From the NCBI GenBank assembly GCA_048013815.1, contig CM106586.1:6014001-6078000 (forward strand): a DNA stretch of 64,000 nt. The letters run 5' to 3'. Below, piece by piece: positions 11,131 to 22,260 of this stretch; positions within the stretch are counted from its first letter, which is position 1; each line of letters starts with the position of its first letter. The stretch comes from Setoptus koraiensis. Its lineage: Eukaryota; Arthropoda. A program made the translations under genes and the position numbers. The notes below the pieces were generated by a model. That model made no database searches. It was not told where the DNA came from and saw only the letters and a program-made list of their open reading frames with translations.

Positions 11131-13027
11131 TAGGGTGATTGAAATGAAATGGAATGTTGGCTCAGAAATTCACGCACAACTGGGGCGTGCATGCGCGCAG
11201 GCTTGTGCGCTCGCACAAAGTGCGCACTGATTGTGGGCACGATGTGCACATTTATTGGGCCTCAATTACAATATAAATATTAATGTTAATTGATTGCAGA
11301 TACATTTTTCACAAATCTCTCTTCTTCTTTCTTGCGAAATTCCTCTAACTTGTCAAAGGTTTTACGAAAAATCTCAATATGCTGTGTTTCTTTGAGCGTC
11401 ACTTCAAAGTCATCATCATCATCAGCGCATTCAACTTCCTCAGGGGGATCGTCGCTGAGGGAGATTGTATTAAACCCTAGCCTTAAGCTCTCGATCGGGT
11501 CAAGATACAGGTAATCGTCAGGGTCTGTTATACGATTCTCTTGACCGTGCGTGATGTGTCCTCCATCTTTACCAATCACATCAATAATTCTTTCGATAAA
11601 ATTGCTGACACAAGCCTTGTTGATAGCAAGCTGATCAATATTGTTGAACTCTTTAACGATCATCCGCTTAAGATAGTCCATGTGACCTCGGTAGACTCGG
11701 CCGTGCTGGTAGACAAGATTTTTTAGATGACGCCACAAGAAAAAGTCCATAGGGGTCAAGTCAGGCGAGTAAGGCGGCCAGTATAGATATGGCGAATATT
11801 TGCCTATCCATCTTCCACCAGTTTGTTCATTCAGATATTCTCTGTTTGCTAATGAAGTATGCGGGCCAGCCCCATCCTGCATAAAAATTAACTTTTTCTG
11901 TGCGAAACCATTTCTTACATGTGAATCAGAGAACAAATGGGTATCAAGCATGTCCTGATAACTTCTAGATGTCACGCTGCCATTGAAAAAGTATGGCCCT
12001 TTTTTGAAATCATAGCCAATAAATGCAATGACCATAACTTTGTTCGCGTGCATTTCACGCTCGTATACGTGCATTGGGTTGGATTCCGCCCAAAACACAG
12101 TATTTTGCTTATTTACTGAACCATCCGTGCTAAACCACGACTCATCGGTGATATTATTTGCTTAGAATAATCGAGGTCAAGAAGCTGGCGCCCACCAGCG
12201 AATCTAATAATCTTATTAGCAAACTCCAACCGCTCTTGCTGCTTGTCGTTCAAATATTGGAGCATTCTCGGTCGATAAGGCTTCATTTTCAAACATCGTC
12301 TAAGTATTTTGTGTGTCATATAGTATGTGAGGTTGACCGACGGGTGGGCAGCAATCTTGCGGATGCTGGAGGGTAAAACTCCGCCTTTTGTAAGATTTCT
12401 AATAGCTGCGATTTTCGATTCTTCAATGGTGCAATTGACACCGCCGCGGCGATCGTCGAACGTACCAAATGCTAAGAATTTCTCCTTTATTCTCCAGAGC
12501 TGTCTATAGTCTGGTAAATCATAGTCGATGATGCCTGCTCTTTTCATATGCTCGTATTTCACTTGCAAGGTTTTATACTCTTTTACTTCCGCCCAATCCC
12601 ATATCATTTGGGCTTTTTGGGGCTTAGTCCAGCGTTCGGTGCAATCGGCAGTCGCAAATATACTAATAATAGCCACAGAGATGAATAAATTGATAAATGC
12701 TGCCATGATTTTTGAATTAATAATTTACTCTTTTTCGATTGAACAATAAATGTATAATGATCCAACAGCTTCCGCTTAATTTATTTTTGTGCGAACAGAC
12801 GAATGAAGACAAAGATCAAATGAAGAACAAACTAGGGTGTGGCCGAGGCTAAAAACGGAAGTGCAACAGTCGAGCCATGCTTGCGCACGCTGTTGCGCAA
12901 GAATGGCTCGGCGCAGTGCACTGACATCTATTTTTTGGTTGCACAAGAAAATAAATTACGTGTGCGCAGTGTGCTGTGCTACGTGCCTTCCGCAGTGGTT
13001 ACATTCCCAGTCAGTTCAATCACCCTA
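11131..13027 (-). mobile_element. Mariner-type DNA transposon, nearly complete
   Basis: An element of about 1.9 kb with inverted ends. The left end begins TAGGGTGATTGAAATGA and the right end, reversed, begins TAGGGTGATTGAACTGA; similarity continues to GGAATGT. A TA dinucleotide flanks each side (11129-11130 and 13028-13029), the target duplication typical of the IS630/Tc1/mariner superfamily. GC-rich words with GTGCGC occur near both ends and may be transposase binding sites. It contains one transposase gene on the minus strand. Confidence 0.85.
11286..12706 (-). pseudogene. Mariner-type transposase (DD41D/Visitor-like), one frameshift
   Basis: The gene starts at an ATG at 12706 and ends at 11286. 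The N-terminal half contains a helix-turn-helix region (residues about 25-130). Reading then shifts by one base near 12148, between KQIIS and TDESWFS, consistent with loss of a single base. The second half contains TDESW (first catalytic Asp), FMQDGAGPHTS (second) and WPPYSPDLTPMDFFLW (third). Counting residues between the second and third Asp gives 42, close to the DD41D (Visitor) group and unlike the 34 of classical mariners. An acidic and charged tail follows. The first 20 residues are hydrophobic, like a signal peptide, which is odd for a transposase; the true start may be further in. One frameshift in an otherwise intact gene suggests a fairly young copy. Confidence 0.85.
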
Positions 13028-13136
13028 TAGACTGCCTTTATTTTAACGGAGTATATGGGAGGTGGAGGACATGTAGTAAGGATGGGAGGTGGAGTCTGTT
13101 GGAGGGATGTGCTACGCCGGCGCCTAACACACTCGT

Positions 13137-13156
13137 GATACTGATATGATCAGTTT
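13137..13156 (+). repeat. Palindromic TACTGAT motif, partial copy
   Basis: The sequence GATACTGATATGATCAGTTT is a slightly degraded copy of a palindrome that recurs five more times at 26-33.5 kb. It lies just downstream of the stop of the minus-strand frame at 13167. Confidence 0.5.
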
Positions 13157-13166
13157 AACTTGTTTA

Positions 13167-13667
13167 TTAATGAGCTAATGCAATTTCATTTATTATCTTA
13201 ACATCTTCTTGTTTACATGGCTTGCAAGGCAAGAATGTCATTAAGCTCCTTCCTTCTTTTTTCAATTCTATTGGTCTCTTATCTTCCACTTTGGGGGCTT
13301 TGGCAGTGTGAGGGATCACTTTGGCTGGTTGTGGCACTCCTAAGGCGATTGATGACCGTGCAACTTGGCATTTCAAACATCTTGTCACTCTGGACCATCT
13401 TAGCAATCTATCGGAGTGATCGTTGGAGATGTAGACCAGCTTCTGAGGATTTCCGGCCAAGCCATTTCTCACTGGTCTATAGTTGGACTTCTTCTCTTGT
13501 TGAGGAGGTTCTTGAGGAGGAAGGAGTTTTCTTCTTCTTTCCACTGCGAATTCATAGTTGATTTTTGATTTTATCCTTCGTAGTTCTTGACTAGAAGCTT
13601 CCCTCATCTTATTCACTATCTCGATCTCGGTGCAGTAGGCACAGGCACTTTGTTTGGATTTGCACAT
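13167..13667 (-). CDS. Hypothetical basic protein with Cys pairs
   Basis: A 166-residue frame from the ATG of MCKSKQSACAYC to TAA. It has a CAYC pair near the N-terminus and a CKPCKQE pair near the C-terminus, which could bind a metal ion, but no known finger spacing. The middle is basic and Pro/Gln-rich (RRRKLLPPQEPPQQEKKS). There is no signal peptide. A good TATA box (TATAAAAGGG on the minus strand, 13794-13803) lies about 130 bases upstream, which supports a real transcript. The frame lies next to transposon debris and could itself be mobile-element derived. Function unknown. Confidence 0.45.
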   Translation of the reverse strand: MCKSKQSACAYCTEIEIVNKMREASSQELRRIKSKINYEFAVERRRKLLPPQEPPQQEKKSNYRPVRNGLAGNPQKLVYISNDHSDRLLRWSRVTRCLKCQVARSSIALGVPQPAKVIPHTAKAPKVEDKRPIELKKEGRSLMTFLPCKPCKQEDVKIINEIALAH

Positions 13668-13793
13668 TGTTACTTTTAATTTCAATCAGTGTTACTAACT
13701 AGTGAGTGATTGTTTTTACCAACCAACCAACCAACCAATCAACTAACTCTCTCAACTATATTTGAAGAGTGAACTGATTTGATTATTGTACTG

Positions 13794-13803
13794 CCCTTTT
13801 ATA
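13794..13803 (-). promoter_or_regulatory. TATA box candidate
   Basis: TATAAAAGGG on the minus strand, placed about 130 bases before the ATG of the 166-residue frame, at a normal distance for a short 5' leader. Confidence 0.5.
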
Positions 13804-14793
13804 TCTATCCGTTTAGGCGTTGCTTCATGAATGCCTTTCAGCGCTCTTTTGGCTCCTCCTGTATGTCTGTTTCTTTCTCGTTACTCCTCCCACTCACTAG
13901 TCCACTTTTCAACGTTTGTTAGTTTCTTTTCCTTTTCTGAGGTACGTTTTTCACTCTACATGTGTCAAGCTCCTCCCAATCTCTTTGTTCAATCTCTCTC
14001 ACTTCGTCCTTTTACTGATTATCCTCGCGCAGGCTCCGCTTTTCTCTGTGTGTTAGTTCCTTCCCTCTCTCTTCCTCTTGAGCCTATTTTTCATTTAACA
14101 AGCTTGCGTGAAGCCCCGCCCACGCTTATTGTTCAGCGACCTTCGGATGTTTCATTCATCAGTTTGAGTCTGCGCAGTCCGCTCTGCTCACTGGTCTAGT
14201 CGATTTACCTCCGCAAAATCCAAATCTTGTGCTCTCGGGAGTTGAACCTGGCCACTATAACTCCCAAGTAGTGAGCTCTATCAACCGAGCTATCATAGGC
14301 GCTCACATTGAAGCCGGTCGCTGCAGAGGTTTTATGAACACTTCAAGGTTACTGTTGCCGTTGTGGTGATCGCCCATCAACACTACGGGTAGAGGTACGA
14401 TGGTTGCATATTGGGTAGTTTCCCATCCCGTGGTGAGCATTACTCCGCTACCCCGGCACTGGTTATCCTGGCCAATAATGACTGTCCATGATGCCGCACG
14501 GTCCGCGTGAGGGCTTTTCGGATGTTCTGTGCGAATGAACGCACCTTTTGGGTTCGCGAGAAATCAGCTGATGTCAAGTTTCGTCGACCAGTCCAGCTGT
14601 GCTTCTACGGTACATTTCAGATAGTCCAATATTTTAAGAATAAATGATTGCATCATCATTCTTTGCAATAAATAAACAAATAAATCCAAGTCTCAATCTT
14701 CCACATCATCATACTTGAGCAGATCTCAATCTACTATGATAGTTCGCAATAATAGTGTCAATTTCTATCTATTGTCTCGTCAACAACAACAAA
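13804..14793. other. Intergenic stretch with a SINE; promoter side of HBS1
   Basis: CT-rich sequence (13.8-14.2 kb) without a credible gene, then a tRNA-derived repeat (14229-14302) and possible body sequence up to about 14620. The last 170 bases before 14794 are presumably the HBS1 promoter and 5' leader. Confidence 0.4.
14229..14302 (-). repeat. tRNA-derived SINE head or tRNA pseudogene
   Basis: On the minus strand the sequence has an A-box-like TAGCTCGGTTGATAGAGC and a B-box-like GGTTCAACTCC at normal spacing. The 5' start GCGCCTA does not pair with the 3' side, so the acceptor stem is absent. That favours a tRNA-derived SINE over a working tRNA gene. Confidence 0.55.
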
Positions 14794-17784
14794 ATGTCTA
14801 GACATCGGAATTTGAAGGGCCTAGACTACAAAGAAGGTAAATATTGCATTTGTTGCTTCTATCAATAATTATTAGTTTCTATTCTTACACTCATTGTGAC
14901 ATTTGACTTGATTTCATATATCACCATCAAACAGAGTATGATGATTACTATAATTCAAACCTGGATGATTCCTTTGAGCGTGGATGCTCCATGATCGACG
15001 AAGAAGATGAATCTGAGATCAGCGATGACGACGAAATCGACGACTTCGAGGCACGCTACCTAAAAACTGGTATAGATCTTAATTTAAACTCACCCCAATC
15101 TAAACAAGGGGCTAATGCTCCAGCTACTTCTGCTAAATGTGATAAAAATAATCATTGCAATCAACAAAAACGAGATGTTGATGTATCCAAACACAATCTC
15201 TTACTACAAGAGTCCTCTACTAGTAGCGCAAGGGTGACAAAGTCAGAGGAGAGTCTATTGAATAATTTTGCACCATCTCAAGATAGTTTTGAACAAAATT
15301 CCTCCAATATATGTACAAATATCAATGAATCTTTAGATGGGGTCTCATGTTTATTGAAAACGCCAGACAGTCAACAACATCTAGTCATTGAAAATTTTTC
15401 GGACACACTGTCAAAGATAGCTGTTCAACACTTAGCTCAACATCAATGGCAGTTACCTCTACTAGAAATGGATTGTATATTTCGAGATAGAACCTATTTT
15501 AAATATTATGCCGATTCCTACTTATCAAATCTACAGTCCAAATTGAGTCTCTTCATGGACAACATTCATCCGAAAATGCCAGATCCTAGATGTCATGACA
15601 ATCCATACATTAATAAAGATAAAATGTTGAGCACACTGGTGGATTACTACAAAAGTCTGCAGGTTGGATTCTTTTCTTTCTCTACACCATCACCGGACGA
15701 AGAAATTGCTATAGGATGCCGATTTGGTAGCAAAGGTTTATATCAATATGTCTCTACCGATCTAGTCACCCTTACGCTACTTGTCTCTTTCTTTTTGTCT
15801 ATCAATTTTTACAAAAGTATCACAGACTTGTATATAACTATCATTAATTATTTTATTCTTCGTTGCACTCCTACATTGAACAGCAAAACCAATGCAAGCT
15901 AGGAAGAAGGACACCCAAAAGGGACCCGATCAAGATACCAATCAGCAAACTAGATTTGAATTCTCTGGAACCAAAGCTAATCAAAATACGAGTTCAAATA
16001 AATCTTCATCTCTTGGGCCGCCTGCCTCTAACTCTGCTCAGGTTGTGTCCAAACAAAATGTTAAGAAGGGATCCGATATAAATGTTAATAGTCAAACAAG
16101 ATTCGATATTGCCCTAGCCAAAGCAAAACAGAATGCAAGCACGGCCAAGTCTCGTGCGTGGCTATCTGCCTCAAGCACTCCTCCTGTCCAGCCCAATCAA
16201 AAAGTTAAGAAGGATGCAACAACCAATCATCAAAGAGTCTTAGAATCCGCTAGTGCGAAAGTTTCCAGCAATTCTTCTTCAAACAAGCCCGCTTCTTCAA
16301 CTTCTACTGTTTCGTTAAAGCGAAAAACTAACAAGTTGCCTCATGAAATTGAAAATCAAGACCCATCAATCAACCTCATAGTTGTGGGGCATGTTGATGC
16401 TGGGAAGAGTACATTAATAGGCCACTTCCTCTTAAAACTTGGTCTCGTCTCGAGCAAACTGATGCATAGATATACAACTGACTCTCAGAGATCAGGGAAA
16501 GCGTCTTTCAAGTTCGCCTGGATCCTTGATGAGACGGACGAAGAAAGATCAAGAGGTGTCACCATGGATCTAGCTTCGACCACATTCAAGACTGAGCATC
16601 GCAATATCAACCTCATCGACGCTCCAGGCCATCGTGATTTTATACCTGCTGTGATTACTGGAGCTGCTCAAGCCGATTCGGCAATATTAGTAGTGGATGC
16701 CACGAGAGGCGAATTCGAGACAGGATTCTCCAATGGTGGTCAAACTCGCGAACATTTACTTCTCATTAGGTCTCTAGGAGTAAAATCACTTATTGTTGTG
16801 GTAAATAAGATGGATAATGTTGAGTGGGATGAGATCAGATTTAATCATGTTGTTGATCAACTGAAACCTTTTATCAAAGTGATCGGGTACAACACCGATA
16901 AAGTCAAATTCATTCCATGCAGTGGATTATCTGGCACCAATTTAACAACTAAACTCAAACAAGCTAAAGTCGACCTTAGTCATCCTCAATTAGAACGCGA
17001 GTGGTACGACGGACCGACACTACTTGATTGCATTGATCAAATCGAGACCCCTCCAAGAGAAACTGATAAACCTTTACGATTATGCATAACTGATGTGTTC
17101 AAAGGCATGTCGACAGGTGTTTTCCTTGGGGGAACTATAGAGGGCGGACTAGTTCAAGAAAAACAGAAGTTATTATTGATGCCGCAAAACGAATTTTGTG
17201 AAGTCAAAACAATAGAAATGAAAGAGATGAAGGCCAAGCATGCTTTAGCTGGAGACTCAGTGACTTTGGTTGTGACAGGCATAGACTTGGCTAAATTCTA
17301 TAGAGGAAGTATATTATGTGATCCAATGTCCCCAACAACTGTTACTAACAGATTTCAAGCGCGAATAGTGACTTTTGATGACATAGACACAATTTTGTTG
17401 AAAGTGAGTGTTATTCTATCGATTACCGTTCATTACATGTAGTATGTTCTACGATACTAATTATCTAATGTTTTCTCTTAGGGTTCGCCCATCGAAGTTC
17501 ACATGAACGGCATGACAGAGTCTGGTAAAGTTAGGAAATTAGTGAGTTTACTGAACAAATCTACAGGTGACCTTATCCAGAGGCGTCCAAAATGTATCGC
17601 GAAAAATAGTAGCGCCATTATAGAAGTGGCAACAAGTAGGGTCCTATGCGTAGAGTTGTACGAAAATTACAAGAATCTTGGTAGATTCCTCGTTAGATCT
17701 ATGGGAAAAACTGTCGCTGCTGGGCTCGTGAGCAAAATATGCAGGCCCAAGCTAGAGGAATCCAACAAGAAATACAGAAAGTAG
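14794..17784 (+). CDS. HBS1: HBS1-type translational GTPase with SKI7-like region, 4 exons
   Basis: A paralogue of eRF3/EF-1α that works with Pelota to rescue stalled ribosomes. Exons are 14794-14836, 14935 to about 15735, 15884-17403 and 17482-17784, in matching phase, giving about 888 residues. The N-terminus MSRHRNLKGLDYKE plus the acidic stretch after it match HBS1. Residues about 260-272 read FFSFSTPSPDEEI, like the exosome-binding motif of SKI7/HBS1LV3. The GTPase motifs are intact: GHVDAGKST (450-458), DAPGH (527-531) and NKMD (589-592). Exon 4 finishes the C-terminal barrel (NKSTGDLIQRRPK). The end of exon 2 is uncertain: 15726 and 15735 both fit the phase. If this intron is retained, the frame stays open to 15902 and would give a short SKI7-like protein. 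A polyadenylation-like AATAAA lies just after the stop. Confidence 0.9.
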
Positions 17785-18163
17785 CATTTGAGATATTTAA
17801 TAAATGTATTGATATTAATGATGGTTACTTGTGTATTTATAAGCTTTCTCGGTAATTTAGTTGTCCTGGACCCCTTCTGTTTCTTTCGAAAACGTCGAAT
17901 GTTTCACATTTATTAGCACAAGACAATACCAACCGGTTCGAAGGTTTCTTCAACCAGACTTAAAGTCTAGCGATGAATGTCAATTACTTTTGAACTTCGC
18001 GGGTAGGTGTGTTTGGCAACACTCAAAATGAAATTAAAAGTAAATGTCGCCACAATATTTTTATTTTTAGGTGTCTCATGATTTCTAGAGGCTATTTTAC
18101 ATGTTACTCACACCCTAAGCAAAGACTACAATTCAAAAATAAAGTATCCATCACCCCAAAGAC

Positions 18164-20354
18164 ATGTATAACGGTATCGGGTTGCAGACCCCACGGGGTA
18201 GCGGAACCAATGGGTAAGTAGTATCATGGTTGAAAAATCCTTTTCGATATTCCTGATGAGTAAGCAAACAAACAAAAAATAAACCAATGACAAAAAATTA
18301 TTCACAATTTACTGTAGATATGTACAGAAAAATCTCAGTAACATTGAGAAGAGGAAACCAAAGATGGAATACCTATCAGAGGATGACTTGCGAAGGCAGG
18401 AGGCCAAGCTTACAAAGAAGCCCAATATGGAAATACTTGTACATCAGAAGAAAAGAGAGATAGAAGTGAGATGCCTTGAAATGACAGAACGTTTGACAGC
18501 CAGAGGCTACAGCCAAAAAGAAATAGATGAAGAGGTGACATATTACAGAAAGCGCCATTTAGAGAGATTGGAAGAAGATCTTGCAAATAAAAACGATACT
18601 GATTTTGTCAGGCCTCAGTTCGACAGTAATGGTAAACCAATGTAAGTACAACCAAAACGATTCTTGGCGACTGTCAGATGTGCATGTGGCGCGTGTTAGT
18701 AGTTGTATGTTTAAAGAGCATGGGGTTCCTCGTGCCTGGACAGTTCACACAAAGATGGTACTGTTATACAAGCTCATGAGCATTGGTTCTATTTATCAAC
18801 GAAGCGTACGTGCTGTGGCCTCTTATAAGATCGAAACACATGACTTCAAATACACGACGCACAAGCATTTATGTTAGGGATTTTATTATTTTTTGCCATC
18901 ATATCATATTCCATATCATATAATAGGATGTGGTCATTATTTGCCATTAGAAACATGAAAATATTACTCAATATATATACTCAATATATAGGGTAGATCA
19001 GTACGAGAGGATGTGAGTTACATCATACATATACTATGTTCTGAAGTATAGCCATATAAGACTCATATACTCAGACGAGTCATTCAATCAATAGTCTTTC
19101 AAATCAACAGTCTTTCAAATCGACAGTCTTTCAAATCAGCGGTCTTTCATGTAAAGAGTCTTTCAGATGAAAAGTCTTTCCTCAGCAACAAATAACTCAA
19201 ACATGTCACCTGGATTGGGAAAAGAAGTGAAAGACGCCATAAGTCTGTCACTTCCCTCAACCAGTAACGACACAACAACTCTTGATGGTAGCTATTATCG
19301 GAGTTGGTATGATTACTATCACTTCTATCTTCAGCAAACACACCAGGCCAATCAACAACTTCAACAGTATTATAATAGTTCAAGCAGTCTTTCAAATTAT
19401 TTACATCTATTATCTGCATCGGGTGGAATAGTTTTAGATCCCAATCTACAAATGTCTCACTTGAGTTCAGTATCACCATCAGTGAACGTTTCAAATATTT
19501 CCGTCGCGTCTGTCAAGAAGCGCAAAAGGCGTCGCGGTAGACGTCGCAAAAGAACCAAGAACAACGTCAACCTTGAATTGAATGCTAACGTTAAACGGTA
19601 GATTTTCATACAAATCACATTGTCGCGCACATTCCGTCATGATATATTGTTTTATATTCCAACGAACACTAATTACAATATTATTTTCTTTCTCTCATCC
19701 ATCTTACCAAGCAGTATCAATGATACTCATCAGTTGGCCCAACTTAATATCCAGAAGAACAAACTATTAAAAGAGAGTCTTGGTATAAGCGATTCGTATG
19801 TTGACGGAAGCTCTCTCAACAACATCAATAAGTCAAAGAATGCGGTCTCTTCGGAACAAACACCCAAAGAGGAATCAACTGACACCAAACAACATTCCGG
19901 AGATCGACAAGAGCAAAAACAGCCGATGCTTATAGACACAAAAAAGATAAAGAAAGAGCGCGGTGAAAAGGAAGATGATGAACAAAGGTCTAGGTATAAG
20001 CGTAAGAAATCAAGATCTCCAAAACGGAAAAGCAGAGGGAGACATCATCAAGTTGCTAAAAAGTCTAGAGGAAGTAGATCGAGTTCATCATCATCATCAT
20101 CATCATCATCTTCGTCTGCATCTTCTTATTCCTCCACGTCTTCATCTTCGAATGAATCATCATCATCCTCATCATCAGGAAATTCCTCTTCATCATACTC
20201 ATCCTCTTCATCAAGTTCTTCATCTTCGTCGTCCTGCTCATCATCATCTACCTCTTCATCTTCCTCATCATCGACCTCCTCCTCATCAGAGCCATCAGAC
20301 CCACGTTTGCATAGGGATTCGCTCAGAAAGCTCAAGACTGACAATCGTAAATGA
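18164..20354 (+). CDS. SRRM2/CWC21-type spliceosomal protein, 3 exons
   Basis: A nuclear splicing factor of the SRRM2/SRm300/Cwc21 family, which sits near the 5' splice site in the activated spliceosome. Exons 18164-18213, 18318-18641 and 19715-20354 join in phase to 337 residues. The start [20 protein letters not shown] is the family signature, split by the first intron. The cwf21 domain follows (about residues 45-92; EVRCLEMTERLTARGYSQKE). Exon 3 begins INDTHQLAQLNIQKN and continues LGISDSYVDGSS, as in human SRRM2. Then come a basic RS/KR region (SRYKRKKSRSPKRK) and a Ser run at about 245-315. The protein is far shorter than human SRRM2, which is usual outside vertebrates. The 1.07-kb second intron holds a 16-bp tandem repeat and an orphan frame. 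It converges with the nucleoside transporter gene. Confidence 0.9.
19093..19187 (+). repeat. 16-bp tandem repeat in the SRRM2-like intron
   Basis: About 5.5 copies of a 16-bp unit like AGTCTTTCAAATCAAC, the right-hand copies more diverged. The repeat ends where the orphan frame at 19167 begins. Confidence 0.85.
19167..19601 (+). CDS. Orphan frame inside the SRRM2-like intron
   Basis: A 144-codon ATG frame, Ser-rich and Tyr/Gln-rich (YYHFYLQQTHQANQQLQQYY) with a strongly basic end (KKRKRRRGRRRKRTK) that looks like a nuclear signal. It lies between exons 2 and 3 of the SRRM2-like gene on the same strand. I tried it as an alternative exon: the obvious acceptor near 19188 would place it out of phase and hit a stop, so that reading is not supported. 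It may be a nested gene, an exon of an unseen transcript or chance. Low confidence. Confidence 0.25.
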   Translation: MKSLSSATNNSNMSPGLGKEVKDAISLSLPSTSNDTTTLDGSYYRSWYDYYHFYLQQTHQANQQLQQYYNSSSSLSNYLHLLSASGGIVLDPNLQMSHLSSVSPSVNVSNISVASVKKRKRRRGRRRKRTKNNVNLELNANVKR

Positions 20355-20457
20355 AATTTCACCATACTTAATTTATTGTTGTAATCATTTAAACTTGACT
20401 TTAGTAAACTGTCAATTGATTGATATCGGCCGAGATACTTATAACAAATTTGTCTGT

Positions 20458-22260
20458 CTAGATCAATCTCAGCAGAATGTTTGAAGAGAGAGATCCCAGA
20501 GACAATCCTAGCCCAATGAAAGTTGAAATTATAAATCCCGTTATCTCTAAATGTTCGTGTTTTGAATTCTTTGATGCTGATACCATAGATGCGGAAAACA
20601 TGTAGCCCGATGTAAATGCCATAGTTCCGTTCAGTAAGATGAAAAAGAAGTCATTCTCAAATATAACGGGCAGATTGTTTCTTGGATAAACATTACAAAA
20701 TAGTATAAGAATGGGCAACACTACTCTGCTGATTCCCAATGTGAGCAATAATTTCTTCTTGTGACTAGGAAACGGTAAGAAGGCTGAAAATGCTCTGCCA
20801 GCCAGATCGCCTGCATTGAAGATTAGGAACGTTGTTAGAGGGGCGAAAAAGCGTCCAGAGGCCGGTGATAGATTTGGATAGCGCGGTACTACCAGTACAC
20901 AGACAGCTGGAAAGACAGAAATAGAAGTCCAAAATGTAAACATCGTGTTCAAGGCCATTGGCCAAGCCATAATGAAGGCATCCTTAAGATCTGACTTGTG
21001 GTCCATCGGACTGATAGCAAGTGATCTGGAAAAGTCAAGATCGGAAGTTCCCTTAGTCAGGTAATATCTAGTGTAATCATTGTCCATTAGCCAATAGCAA
21101 AGTATGGATATTGCCAGAAAGAGAGTTGATGATAAAAAGTACCACAAGGCACTCATGATGGGTCCTGTATTGTTTAGCATGGATATTATTTGGACAACAA
21201 CCGCAAGTAATCCAGCGCAAGCTTGACCTGTAACCATAGTGTGCATGCATTTATCGGGGAAGCTTGCCACTAATCCAAACATAGCCGCTTGAAATATCGC
21301 TGAGAAGATGTTTGTGATCACCACCATAACCATTGTCACTGAGAAGAACGCAACCTGAACTAAATTAACAATGAACAAGTTTTAAAATTAATTTGTTGTA
21401 AGTGATTATCGTGTCCGATTAACCTTTTAGGTTTGTAATTTTTCAGTCTTGGCAATAACTTACTTTGATCCGTGTCAATAAGGACAAAAACAGTCGTGAA
21501 AAAGAACATGATAAAAATAACTGATAATGAGCCATACATTCTATACTTCTGTTCAATTTTGCGGCCATAAAATGAATTTAGTGTCATCGATAGCAGCATG
21601 GGAACATTGGACGCAATAGTAAGGTAACTTTCAAAGAAAGTTTGCAACTCCGTTCGCTTGATGCTTACGGGGCCCGCGTTTTTGTCAGTTACGTCGCGAA
21701 ATTTGTACATCCAGTACTATTGATTGAATATTGCCGGTTGATAGATGAATTAACACAGAATCAATGATGATATGCAATTAAGATGCATTTGTATAGGCGA
21801 TCTTTGATTGTATCAGAACTTACATCGGTCGCTGTAATGAAAAAATTCCACGGCAATAAAGTAGTCAGTCCAAGAATGAAAAAACCGATTTGGATAAGCG
21901 CATATCTATGTTGAATTGAAGAAAAGATTCATGAAAAGTTGTGGAAGTCAATTCGAGTTGCTTAGAATCATTCAACACCATTATCCAAAATACTTGCCTA
22001 TCCTCAGGTGCTGTCGTCATTAGTAACGGTCTAGATGGATCGTCGTAATTAGGGTTGGGTTGCTCAATCATGGAATTAGTGGTCGCATATATGTTGGAGT
22101 CAGATTGAACAATGCGTCGAGTAATTTGGTATTTTGGTTTAATTTCCTCGGTATTCGAGTTGTCGCTGATATTGTTGGCTCCGTGTATTGTTGAATGCCC
22201 ATTATTGATCGAATGCGAGCTTCCATCTGATTTTGAGCTCATTAGCCGACCCGTTCCCAT
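20458..22260 (-). CDS. Equilibrative nucleoside transporter (SLC29), 4 exons
   Basis: A membrane carrier for nucleosides of the ENT/SLC29 family. Exons 21998-22260, 21824-21905, 21464-21716 and 20458-21359 join in phase to 499 residues. The first 85 residues are a hydrophilic cytosolic N-terminus. The first membrane helix carries the family signature LLPWNFFITA and the next exon begins YWMYKFRD. The fourth exon holds most helices, including the ENT block FFSVTMVMVVITNIFSAIFQ followed by AAMFGLVASFPDK, and RFFAPLTTFLIFNAGDLAGR. The protein ends in a last membrane helix (LGSLSSNILLRLI). Intron 1 appears to start with GC rather than GT (AG then GCAAGT); only this join gives the expected EDRYA reading. 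Length and order match the 11-helix family. Substrate choice within the family cannot be read. Confidence 0.9.

Noticed and set aside
14229-14302. A functional tRNA gene
   Set aside because: A and B boxes are present, but the acceptor stem does not pair.
18992-19006. A 12-base match to the rRNA sarcin-ricin loop (AGTACGAGAGGA) inside the SRRM2-like intron
   Set aside because: The flanks do not resemble LSU rRNA, so a chance match is the simpler reading.
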